Part shown: piece after piece, positions 24,861-32,816 of the stretch
Layout: each line of letters starts with the position of its first letter
Numbering within the stretch: the stretch's first letter is position 1
NCBI GenBank assembly: GCA_045531955.1
Contig: JAZSFC010000051.1
Coordinates: forward strand, 1-64,000
DNA: 64,000 nucleotides
Direction: 5' to 3'
From: SIG299 sp045531955
GTDB lineage: Bacteria > Bacillota > Clostridia > Lachnospirales > Lachnospiraceae
Notes under the pieces: generated by a model
What the model was told of the DNA's origin: nothing
Database searches by the model: none
What the model saw: the letters and a program-made list of their open reading frames with translations, nothing else
Made by a program: the position numbers and the translations under genes

Positions 24861-24887
24861 GGCAATGGTGCAAACAGCGCCATTGCC
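24861..24887 (+). terminator. Hairpin between the secreted protein gene and sigI
   Basis: GGCAATGGTGC pairs with GCGCCATTGCC around an AAACA loop (11 pairs, one G-U). It is followed only by TTCTT, so termination may be partial and the hairpin may lower sigI expression relative to the upstream gene. Confidence 0.55.
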
Positions 24888-24907
24888 TTCTTGCATAGGG
24901 GAAAAGC

Positions 24908-25600
24908 ATGGAACTGGAACAAAGAGTGGAAGATGCAAAACTAAATAAGGAACAAAAGGAAGACATCATCCATGAATACTCAAAGTTTATCCGTGCAAGA
25001 GCTTCTAATACTATGAATCGGATTATTACAGAACAGGATGATGAATATTCCGTTGCTTTGATTGCATTTAACGAAGCAATGGACTCCTATGACAGGACTA
25101 AAGGGAATTTTCTGGCGTTTGCGGCATTGGTAATCCGGAATCGGTTGTTAAACCATATACGTGCAGAAAACAGACATAAAAATAGTATCCCTTTTAGCAG
25201 TCTCGGTAGCTGGGATGATGAAGGGAATGAATTGGAATTTGATGCGGAAGCTCCCAATGAGGGAATCAGCGATGCTGCTTTAGAAATACAGGCGCTGTCA
25301 GAAGAATTGGAGAAATATCAGATTTCCTTTTTTGATTTACCAAAAGCATCACCGAAATCAAAAAAAACGAAAACTGCCTGTAATGCAGTAATCCGGTATT
25401 TGGTGGAAAACCCGGAGGTTCTTCATGGTGTGAGAGAAAAAAAGAATATTCCGGCAAAATTAATTAAAGAAAAGGTTAAAGTAAGCGATAAACTTTTAGA
25501 ACGGCACAGAAAGTATATTATTACAGCGTGCATTGTGTTAAGCGGTGAGTATGAAATAATAGCAGAGTATTTGCATATCGGAGAGGAGGGCAACAAATGA
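24908..25600 (+). CDS. sigI: RNA polymerase sigma factor SigI
   Basis: 230 residues with the SigI pattern: a sigma-2 region containing EYSVALIAFNEAMDSYDRTK and GNFLAFAALVIRNRLLNHIR, an acidic linker (WDDEGNELEFDAEAP) and a C-terminal HTH-like region ending LLERHRKYIITACIVLSGEY. SigI factors respond to heat or extracellular polysaccharides and are held by membrane RsgI. The rsgI start overlaps the sigI stop by four bases, the standard coupled arrangement. ATG 24908 follows AGGGGAAAAGC. Confidence 0.92.
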   Translation: MELEQRVEDAKLNKEQKEDIIHEYSKFIRARASNTMNRIITEQDDEYSVALIAFNEAMDSYDRTKGNFLAFAALVIRNRLLNHIRAENRHKNSIPFSSLGSWDDEGNELEFDAEAPNEGISDAALEIQALSEELEKYQISFFDLPKASPKSKKTKTACNAVIRYLVENPEVLHGVREKKNIPAKLIKEKVKVSDKLLERHRKYIITACIVLSGEYEIIAEYLHIGEEGNK

Positions 25601-26517
25601 AGAAAGGAATAATTACAGCAATCCATGAGGGTCGCGCGGTTGCCCTGAAGCAAGATGGTACTTTTATTGAAGTAAAAAACAGAAACTATTCTATCGGACA
25701 GACAATAGTAATACCTGAGAAGAACTATAAAAAATATGCTGCCCTGGCGGCTGGTTTTGCAGTGCTTCTTTTAGGTGGAACTTCCGGTTATGCAGTGGCT
25801 AATACAGCGACATCTTATGTGTATGTGGATATTAATCCAAGTATCCGCTTAGATATTAATCCGTTTGACTCTGTAATAGATGTTGTGCCGTTAAATGAGG
25901 ATGCAAAAATGCTGCTAAGTACTTCCAAGGTGTATAGCAAAGATATAAGGACCTGTGTGGAAAATATTATTGCAGCCAGTGAAACGGCAGAGTATATCAA
26001 TGAAACAAATACAGATGTAGAAATCAGTGTTATGTCGGCAGATGAAGAAGTAATTGCAGTGGTGGCATCTTTAGTGGAGCAGAACTCGGACAACCTGGCA
26101 ATTGCGGCAATGACAGTTTCGGAAAAAGAGTGTGAGGAGGCCATGGAAGTAGGAATTTCCGCCGGACGTCTGGAAGCAATTAAAGCATACACGGAATATT
26201 TTGGCGGAGAACTGGAAGAAAATATTACTTTTTTAGAAGAATTATCTGTTCGTAAAATTTATTTGGAAATTTCTTCTGCAGAACGGGAAGTGGCCCGGAC
26301 AGAACGGGAAGCGGCTCGGGAAGAGAGAGAAGAACAACGTGCTGCAGAACGTGAAGCGGCACGCATAGAGCGCGAGGAACAGAGAAAAGCAGACCAGGAA
26401 GCGGCCAGGCAGGAGCGTCAGGAGCAGAGAGAAGCCGAACGGGAAGCCGCCCGTAAAGAAAGAGCTGAACAGAGGGAAAACACAACACCAACACCGACGG
26501 AAATGCCAAAAGAATGA
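25597..26517 (+). CDS. rsgI: Membrane anti-sigma factor RsgI with charged-helix tail
   Basis: 306 residues. The N-terminal 45 form the RsgI anti-sigma domain (KGIITAIHEGRAVALKQDG), followed by one membrane helix (YAALAAGFAVLLLGGTSGYA). The extracytoplasmic domain holds VYVDINPSIRLDINPFDSVI. Asn80-Pro81 corresponds to the conserved site at which RsgI proteins are known to self-cleave. After about residue 228 comes a 65-residue run of Arg, Glu, Ala and Gln (repeats such as EREAARIEREEQR), likely a single long alpha helix, ending in a short TPTPTE tail. Clostridial RsgI proteins often carry carbohydrate-binding domains here; this one does not. Confidence 0.9.
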   Translation: MKKGIITAIHEGRAVALKQDGTFIEVKNRNYSIGQTIVIPEKNYKKYAALAAGFAVLLLGGTSGYAVANTATSYVYVDINPSIRLDINPFDSVIDVVPLNEDAKMLLSTSKVYSKDIRTCVENIIAASETAEYINETNTDVEISVMSADEEVIAVVASLVEQNSDNLAIAAMTVSEKECEEAMEVGISAGRLEAIKAYTEYFGGELEENITFLEELSVRKIYLEISSAEREVARTEREAAREEREEQRAAEREAARIEREEQRKADQEAARQERQEQREAEREAARKERAEQRENTTPTPTEMPKE

Positions 26518-26523
26518 TGATGA

Positions 26524-26556
26524 AACAGGAAACAAAAAATGTTTCCTGTTTTTTTT
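26524..26556 (+). terminator. Intrinsic terminator of sigI-rsgI
   Basis: AACAGGAAACA and TGTTTCCTGTT form a perfect 11-bp stem with an AAAAA loop, followed by a run of T. Confidence 0.88.
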
Positions 26557-26638
26557 GAAAATATATTAACGAATCAGAAATTTTTGGTACTATAGGAATG
26601 AAAGCTTTCAAAAACAGTTACCATGGAGAGAAAATGAT

Positions 26639-28255
26639 ATGTTACAGCAACCGGATGTGATACAGTTCATCGAAGAAAACTTAAAAACCATTTTTGCTTA
26701 TGCATTATCCAGAGTGTCTAATAAAGAGGATGCGGAAGACTTAACTAACGATATTGTAGTTGCTATGCTGCAAAGCGCGGATAAAATCCAAAATCAGGAG
26801 GCGTTTTACGGATATGTTTGGGGAATAGCAGCAAATACTTATCGGAAGTTTCTGTATAAGAGAAACAGACGCAAACAGGAGGTATCTGCGGAGGAAATGC
26901 AGGAAGATGGAAATGAAAGAGTTTTTGATAAGTTGCCGGCAGAAGATGATTTTGCGGAAGAACTGGCCGATAAGATGGCTTTGAAAGAAAATGTAGCAAA
27001 GCTTCACCGGGAAATTGCACTGTTGTCCAAGGAACACCGGGAATGTACCGTGGCCTATTATTTCGAGGAATTAACCTGTGCTGAGGTGGCAAAGCGACTT
27101 GGTATCTCTCTTGAAATGGTAAAGTATTATTTGTTTAAAACGAGAAAAATTTTGAAAGAAGGTATCAGTATGGAACGTGAATTTGGAGAAAAGAGCTTTA
27201 AGCCGGAACCATTTGAGTTTGTAACTATTTTTGCGGATAATTTTAACCGGGAATATCATAATATGTTTAACCGGAAGCTTCCGGGGCAGATTTTGCTTTC
27301 GGCATATTATACTCCGATGTCAGTCAGGGAACTGGCAATTGAGCTTGGAGTAGCATCGGTTTATCTGGAGGACGAGCTGTCACTTTTGGAAAAGTATCAC
27401 TTGATTGTGAAGAATTCCCACGGAAAGTATCAGACCAATCTGGTGATTTATACCGATGACTATACAAAGGAGTTTCAGCGGGAGGCAAGGAAGTTTGCAG
27501 TGCCTGCAATGAAGAGCATTTTGCAGGCTTTAAAAGAAAAAGTGACCGATATCCGCAGTATCAATGAGTGTTGTGCCGCACTTTCCGAAGAGCGCCTTTT
27601 ATGGGGACTTCTCTGGCCGATTATTCTTCTTGGAAATCGGCACTTTTCGGAAAAATATCCGGAACTTTCAAAAAAAGGAGAAATTTATCAGGGGGCCGCG
27701 GGAACCAATTATGGTACGGTAGAAAACGAATACGAAGGAAAGTACGGATGTTACACTTTTGCAGGGTATAGCGGAATTGATGAAAACTATTATGCTGTGG
27801 CAGCGGATTTTGGTGTGCTTCCGGAGAAAAACAGATATTTTACCGGACAGGCCATGGAGGTATTCCGTAAAAAATTATACGAAACGGTTGCGGGAACATT
27901 AGAACCGGAATTCCTTATTTTCACCGAGAAAGAAGAGGATACTTTGTGCAGGATTCTGGACTCCCTGTCAGGTCAGATGACGGAGCTTTATGAAAAAATG
28001 TATGCCTGCGCTTGTGAGATATTGAAGCAGCATGCACCGGAACAGGTAGCAGCGGTAACGGAGAAAATCGTGTTCCAGACATTGTTGTTCCGTTGTGTCG
28101 GGTTATTCGGCGGATTTGCGGTAGAATCAGGAGAACTGACTGTTTCGGAGGTAGAAGGACCGCTTGCTTTCTATGTCAGAGAGAACACAAAAATTGCCAT
28201 GAAAACCTGCGGACATAATACAGCTGCCATGAAGAGTGCAGAGAAAAGGGAGTAA
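26639..28255 (+). CDS. ECF-like sigma factor with about 350-residue C-terminal extension
   Basis: 538 residues, far longer than ordinary ECF factors (about 170-200). Residues 10-85 are sigma region 2 (ALSRVSNKEDAEDLTNDIVV, YGYVWGIAANTYRKFLYKR) and residues 120-175 are region 4 (LSKEHRECTVAYYFEELTCA, then EVAKRLGISLEMVKYYLFKT). A winged-helix-like segment follows (MSVRELAIELGVASVYLEDE), then some 300 residues of unknown fold. The extension may be a built-in sensor, as in the ECF41/ECF42 classes, but I do not recognise it. It starts 121 bases after rsgI behind its own terminator, so it is probably separately transcribed. ATG 26639 follows GGAGAAAATGAT. Confidence 0.8.
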   Translation: MLQQPDVIQFIEENLKTIFAYALSRVSNKEDAEDLTNDIVVAMLQSADKIQNQEAFYGYVWGIAANTYRKFLYKRNRRKQEVSAEEMQEDGNERVFDKLPAEDDFAEELADKMALKENVAKLHREIALLSKEHRECTVAYYFEELTCAEVAKRLGISLEMVKYYLFKTRKILKEGISMEREFGEKSFKPEPFEFVTIFADNFNREYHNMFNRKLPGQILLSAYYTPMSVRELAIELGVASVYLEDELSLLEKYHLIVKNSHGKYQTNLVIYTDDYTKEFQREARKFAVPAMKSILQALKEKVTDIRSINECCAALSEERLLWGLLWPIILLGNRHFSEKYPELSKKGEIYQGAAGTNYGTVENEYEGKYGCYTFAGYSGIDENYYAVAADFGVLPEKNRYFTGQAMEVFRKKLYETVAGTLEPEFLIFTEKEEDTLCRILDSLSGQMTELYEKMYACACEILKQHAPEQVAAVTEKIVFQTLLFRCVGLFGGFAVESGELTVSEVEGPLAFYVRENTKIAMKTCGHNTAAMKSAEKRE

Positions 28256-28260
28256 AAAGG

Positions 28261-28296
28261 AGGAGCGTTTCCGGCGAGAGGACCGGAGACGCTCCT
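28261..28296 (+). terminator. Hairpin after the long sigma factor gene
   Basis: AGGAGCGTTTCCGG pairs with CCGGAGACGCTCCT (14 pairs, one G-U). Only TT follows, so it is a weak terminator or an RNA end-stabilising stem. A TATACT box at 28379-28384 may start the next transcript. Confidence 0.55.
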
Positions 28297-28450
28297 TTGC
28301 CATGCATTTATGGGAAAGAAGTATTTGGTAAAAATGAAATTTTTTAAAATTTTTATGTAAAAGTAAGAAAAGTTGTAGTATACTGTATGGCAAAGAAAAG
28401 CATTGTTCATGATACATTTCACATAGAACCGACAACAAGGAGGACATAGT

Positions 28451-29218
28451 ATGCATAAAAAAGAATTCAAAGTACCGCATCACGGTAGAACCAGTGATTG
28501 TTTTTATTATAAGCCGGACAATATGCAGGAAGGAGACAAATGTCCGGTGGTAATTTTCAGCCACGGTTTTGATGGCTTTAAGCGTGATTTCAGAACTTCC
28601 GCCAAGTATTATGCCGGGGCAGGCATCTGCGGTGTGTGTCACACTTTCTGCGGTGGTGGCAGAAAGGACGAGGTCAGTGGCTTTTCCACCACAGAAATGA
28701 ATCATTTTACCGAGATGGAGGATTTGATTTCCGTCATTGATGAAGTAACAAGCTGGGACTGGATTGACGAGACAAAAGTGTTCTTGCTCGGCAGCAGCAT
28801 GGGTGGTTTGGTTTCCGCTATGACCGCAGAACAATTAAAGGACAGAATCAGAGGCTTGATTCTTTTATTTCCTGCATTTTGTATGTTGGACAATCAGGAA
28901 ACCCGTTTCCCGAAGCCGGAGCATATGGAAGGTGATTTTGCTTTCTGGGGTGTGCCGCTGGGACACCAGTTTTTTGAGATTTCCAAGGATTACATCATTT
29001 GGGAGCACTTAGGTTCCTTTGAGAATCCGGTACTGTTTATGCATGGAACAGCGGACAATATTGTACCGATTGCTTACAGCCACAAGGCAAAGACGTTTTA
29101 TAAAGATGCCAGATTAGAAACATTTTTAGATGAAAATCATGGCTTTACCAAGGAAGGAAACCGCCGTATGGAGGCTATGGGATTGTATTTTATCCATGAT
29201 TGCTTAGGAAGGGAATAG
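28451..29218 (+). CDS. Alpha/beta hydrolase
   Basis: 255 residues. The oxyanion segment VVIFSHGFDGFKRDF, the nucleophile elbow GSSMGGLVS, the acid loop MHGTADNIVP and the catalytic His in DENHGF complete the Ser-Asp-His triad. Similar cytoplasmic hydrolases are esterases or cinnamoyl/feruloyl-esterase-like enzymes, but the substrate cannot be read. ATG 28451 follows CAAGGAGGACAT. Confidence 0.85.
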   Translation: MHKKEFKVPHHGRTSDCFYYKPDNMQEGDKCPVVIFSHGFDGFKRDFRTSAKYYAGAGICGVCHTFCGGGRKDEVSGFSTTEMNHFTEMEDLISVIDEVTSWDWIDETKVFLLGSSMGGLVSAMTAEQLKDRIRGLILLFPAFCMLDNQETRFPKPEHMEGDFAFWGVPLGHQFFEISKDYIIWEHLGSFENPVLFMHGTADNIVPIAYSHKAKTFYKDARLETFLDENHGFTKEGNRRMEAMGLYFIHDCLGRE

Positions 29219-29262
29219 TCCGTTCCCTTCAGAACGGTAAAATAAAAATAAAGGGGAGTAAG

Positions 29263-29652
29263 ATGATGGAAGTATTACGGGTTTATGTAAATTTAACAGG
29301 ATGGCTGGAGGTGACCTCCGGGAACAGGGTGGTAAAAATGTTGCCTTTTGAAGGTACCTGTGACGGACCGTACTTTAAAGGGACTATTTTACAGGGGGGT
29401 GTAGACACCCAAAAGACAGATTTGGAGGGTAACGGCACGCTTTCCGCCAGATATATGATTGATGGTGTGGATTGTGAAGGTAATAACTGCAGAATGTTTA
29501 TTGAGAATAATGCACCAACCAACAGCACAACAACACCGACCATTATTACCGACAGCCCGGCACTTAAGTGGCTGGAAACTGCAAATCTGCAGGGCAGACT
29601 GGAGTTTCCGGACGGTAAGTTAAATATTGTAATTGAGACAATAGAGGATTAA
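29263..29652 (+). CDS. DUF3237-type small protein
   Basis: 129 residues with repeated Thr, Asn and Gly, in the form of a small beta barrel: GPYFKGTILQGGVDTQ and GTLSARYMIDGVD match the DUF3237 pattern. No enzymatic residues are evident and its function is unknown. ATG 29263 (or 29266) follows AAGGGGAG, while the frame extends back to 29200 without a ribosome site. It stops one base before the pseudouridine synthase start. Confidence 0.7.
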   Translation: MMEVLRVYVNLTGWLEVTSGNRVVKMLPFEGTCDGPYFKGTILQGGVDTQKTDLEGNGTLSARYMIDGVDCEGNNCRMFIENNAPTNSTTTPTIITDSPALKWLETANLQGRLEFPDGKLNIVIETIED

Positions 29653-30255
29653 ATGTACCATTATTACATGTTCAATAAACCCGTGGGTTGTGTTACAGCC
29701 AGAACGGATGAACGATATCCAACGGTGATGGATTATTTCAAAGAATTGAATAACGAAAAGCTCTCTCCGGTGGGGCGTCTGGACCTGGAAACAGAGGGAC
29801 TTCTTATCATTACGGATGACGGTGCCTGGAACCAGCGGATGACCCGTCCGGAGTATGGAAAAGAAAAGTGCTATGAATTTTTTGTGCTGGGTGAACTGAC
29901 AGAAGATAAGAAGCATAAACTGGAACAGGGAGTGATGGTGATAGGTTCAGATAAGCTGACGGCACCTGCAAAGCTGGAGCTGACGGAATTTACCGAGCTT
30001 CAGTATGTACTGCCGGAATTGCCGGAGGTTTTACGGCAAAAATATGCCCACAACCGGCTCTTTCATCCGGTGACAAAGGGTAGAATCACTATTACGGAGG
30101 GCAGAAAGAGGCAAATCCGCCGTATGATGAAAGCAGTGGGCTGCCTTGTCATATATTTAAAAAGAATCTCTATGGGAGATATTGTTTTGGACCCGGAACT
30201 TACACCGGGAGAGTGGAAAGAGATAGAGCAGCCGAAATCGGCCAGTGAGGATTGA
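29653..30255 (+). CDS. Pseudouridine synthase, RsuA/RluB/RluE type without S4 domain
   Basis: 200 residues starting directly with the catalytic domain: MFNKPVGCVTA, then VGRLDLETEGLLIITDDG, which holds the catalytic Asp of GRLDxxTxGLL, and a final GRKRQIRRMMKAVGC. The N-terminal S4 RNA-binding domain of RsuA is absent. It should isomerise one uridine in ribosomal RNA. It directly abuts the DUF3237 gene and overlaps the ribosome site of the EcsC gene. Confidence 0.9.
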   Translation: MYHYYMFNKPVGCVTARTDERYPTVMDYFKELNNEKLSPVGRLDLETEGLLIITDDGAWNQRMTRPEYGKEKCYEFFVLGELTEDKKHKLEQGVMVIGSDKLTAPAKLELTEFTELQYVLPELPEVLRQKYAHNRLFHPVTKGRITITEGRKRQIRRMMKAVGCLVIYLKRISMGDIVLDPELTPGEWKEIEQPKSASED

Positions 30256-30256
30256 T

Positions 30257-31054
30257 ATGAAAAAAGCAAAATTGACACCGTTAGAAAAAGAGTGGGGCAG
30301 GGTAGTAAACCAGGAACTGGCTTATATCAGTAAACGGGCCGAGAAAACGGATTCCAAATTGAATCAGATGTTGGAAAAGAAAATACCGACAGGATTGCAA
30401 AACACATTGGATACTGCTTTTGGAAAGGCTTTCCGTCTGGTATTCGAAAAGGGCACCGGTGTAATTGAAAAAACTTACAACAAGGATGAAATGAAAAAGA
30501 AGTATCAAATCAATGAGTATGCGGTCAAGGTGTACGGAAATAAAAAGGCCCTGAAGATATTTTCCGGTAAAGCGAAGGGCGCCGGGGCAGGAAATTTGCT
30601 GATGTCCGGAGCAGCGGGTGTCGGTCTTGGTGTACTTGGCATTGGTTTGCCGGATATTGCTCTGTTTACAGGGCTTATGCTAAAGGGAGTATATGAGATT
30701 GCTTTGAATTATGGCTTTGATTATGAGGATGAAGAGGAGAAAAGGTTTATACTCCTTTTAATTCGTGGTGCGTTAAGCTATGGAAAGGAACTGCAAAGTA
30801 TCAATGAAGAATTGAACTTCTACATGGATTACGGTGCTTATGCCAAGCCAAGAAGTACAGAAGACGCTATTAAATTAGCAGCAGGCTGCTTATCCAAAGA
30901 ATTATTATATATGAAATTTTTACAGGGCATTCCGGTAGTAGGTGCTATCGGCGGAGCTTATGATGCCATATATATGAAACAAATTATGGAATATGCGGAG
31001 ATAAAGTACCGCAGGAGATTTTACCTGCGGCAGAAACGCAGCGGAATGAAATAG
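30257..31054 (+). CDS. EcsC family protein
   Basis: 265 residues with the EcsC pattern: GLGVLGIGLPDIALFTGLML in the centre (a glycine-rich hydrophobic segment) followed by EEKRFILLLIRGALSYG and a C-terminal GIPVVGAIGGAYDAIYMKQI. EcsC proteins accompany ABC transporters in Bacillus and are of unknown mechanism, and here too an ABC exporter pair follows 31 bases later. I chose ATG 30257 because AGTGAGGA precedes it. Confidence 0.82.
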   Translation: MKKAKLTPLEKEWGRVVNQELAYISKRAEKTDSKLNQMLEKKIPTGLQNTLDTAFGKAFRLVFEKGTGVIEKTYNKDEMKKKYQINEYAVKVYGNKKALKIFSGKAKGAGAGNLLMSGAAGVGLGVLGIGLPDIALFTGLMLKGVYEIALNYGFDYEDEEEKRFILLLIRGALSYGKELQSINEELNFYMDYGAYAKPRSTEDAIKLAAGCLSKELLYMKFLQGIPVVGAIGGAYDAIYMKQIMEYAEIKYRRRFYLRQKRSGMK

Positions 31055-31085
31055 AACGAAGGAAGAGAGTCGAAGAGGTTACAGT

Positions 31086-32816
31086 ATGAAATTGATTTTT
31101 AAATATTTAAAACCATATTACGGCCGTATGCTGTTTGGACTTTTTGTCAAAATCTGCGGTACCGTGGCAGAACTGTTTATGCCATGGATTTTGGCCCATA
31201 TTTTAGATAATGTGATTCCGGAAACAAAGCTTTCCGGCAGTATGAACAGCATGATTTTCTGGAGTCTGATGATGCTTCTGATGGCAATTCTTGCCAGAAA
31301 CTTCAATGTATTTGCAAACCGTAAAGCGGCAGAAGTTTCTAAAAATACAATCTTTGTTCTGCGAAATGATTTATTCACAAAGATTCTCCATTTATCGGGA
31401 AAGCAGACGGATAAGGTCGGCATTCCATCCCTGATTTCAAGAATGACAACAGATACTTACAACATCCATCATGCCATCAATATGATGCAGCGCATGGGTG
31501 TCCGCGCACCAATGATTATTCTGGGCGGTCTGGTGATTACTGCCACATTGGATCCGGTATTAACCCTGGTACTGGCGGGAACCATGCCGTTTATTGTGGC
31601 GGTTATCGTAGTTATTTCCAAGAAAGGCATTCCGCTGTACGGTAAAGTACAGCAATCCATTGACGTGATGGTGCGGACATTGCGTGAGGATGTGGCAGGT
31701 ATCCGTGTTATTAAAGCACTGTCCAAAAAAGAATATGAAAAGAAACGTTTCGAAAAAGCCAATGCGGAAGTTTCCGATAAGGAACTGCTGGCTTCCGGCG
31801 TGATGGCTGCGTCCAGCCCGCTCATTAACCTTTTCCTAAATATGGGCTTGACCTTAGTGGTAATTGTGGGGGCTTACCGTGTAAACGCAGGCCTTACCCA
31901 GGCGGGAAAAATTGTGGCATTTCTTACCTACTTTACGATGATTTCCAATGCGGTAATTGCAATTAACCGTATTTTTGTTATGTTTTCCAAAGCCTTGGCT
32001 TCTTCAGAGCGTGTAGGGTTAGTTCTTGATGCAGAGGATAATCTGCAGGTAGAAAAACTGCTCGGTTCTGCAAGTAATAACCGTTTGGAATTTAAAAATG
32101 TATCTTTCAGCTATCAGGATGATGTAGATAAGCTTTGTTTGGAGAATGTAAGCTTTACGTTAAAAACGGGGGAAAACCTGGGCATTATCGGAGCTACCGG
32201 CTCCGGTAAAACAACATTGCTTAATCTGCTGATGAGATTTTACGATGTAACGGAAGGTGAAATTTATATTGACGGTAAGAATATCAAATCCTATCCGTTA
32301 CAGGAACTCCGTCAAAAATTCGGTGTGGCGTTCCAAAATGATGTGGTGTTCCATGATACAGTGCGCGAAAACATCAGTTTTGGCCGTGACTTGACAGATG
32401 AAAAAATTATAGAGGCGGCAAAACAGGCAAAAGCGTATGAGTTTATTATGGAAAAAGAGGGCGGCCTGGACCATGTGGCAGCGATTAAGGGTGCGGACTT
32501 TTCCGGCGGTCAGAAACAGCGTATGCTGGTGGCAAGAGCCTTGGCAGGAGATAACGAGTTCCTTCTGCTGGATGATGCTTCCTCTGCTCTGGATTATAAA
32601 ACGGATGCTTATATCCGAAAGCAAATCCGGGAACATAAACAGGGGATTACTACGGTGACCGTAGCCCAGAGAATCAGTTCTGTCATGCAATCCGATTTAA
32701 TTCTTGTTCTGGATGACGGTGCAGTAATCGGACAGGGAACCCATGAAGAACTGATGGAAGCTTGTGAAACTTACCGGGAAATTTATAAATCCCAAATGGG
32801 AGGGGTGAATAACTAA
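31086..32816 (+). CDS. ABC exporter half-transporter (subunit with degenerate Walker B)
   Basis: 576 residues: six membrane helices followed by an ATPase domain. Walker A is GATGSGKTT, the signature is FSGGQKQRM, and Walker B ends LLLDDASSALD, with Asp where the catalytic Glu normally stands. It forms a heterodimer with the next gene. In such pairs (TM287/288 and BmrCD type) this subunit supplies the good signature to the active site formed with the partner's Glu. Function: export of drugs, lipids or peptides; the substrate is unknown. Confidence 0.9.
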   Translation: MKLIFKYLKPYYGRMLFGLFVKICGTVAELFMPWILAHILDNVIPETKLSGSMNSMIFWSLMMLLMAILARNFNVFANRKAAEVSKNTIFVLRNDLFTKILHLSGKQTDKVGIPSLISRMTTDTYNIHHAINMMQRMGVRAPMIILGGLVITATLDPVLTLVLAGTMPFIVAVIVVISKKGIPLYGKVQQSIDVMVRTLREDVAGIRVIKALSKKEYEKKRFEKANAEVSDKELLASGVMAASSPLINLFLNMGLTLVVIVGAYRVNAGLTQAGKIVAFLTYFTMISNAVIAINRIFVMFSKALASSERVGLVLDAEDNLQVEKLLGSASNNRLEFKNVSFSYQDDVDKLCLENVSFTLKTGENLGIIGATGSGKTTLLNLLMRFYDVTEGEIYIDGKNIKSYPLQELRQKFGVAFQNDVVFHDTVRENISFGRDLTDEKIIEAAKQAKAYEFIMEKEGGLDHVAAIKGADFSGGQKQRMLVARALAGDNEFLLLDDASSALDYKTDAYIRKQIREHKQGITTVTVAQRISSVMQSDLILVLDDGAVIGQGTHEELMEACETYREIYKSQMGGVNN

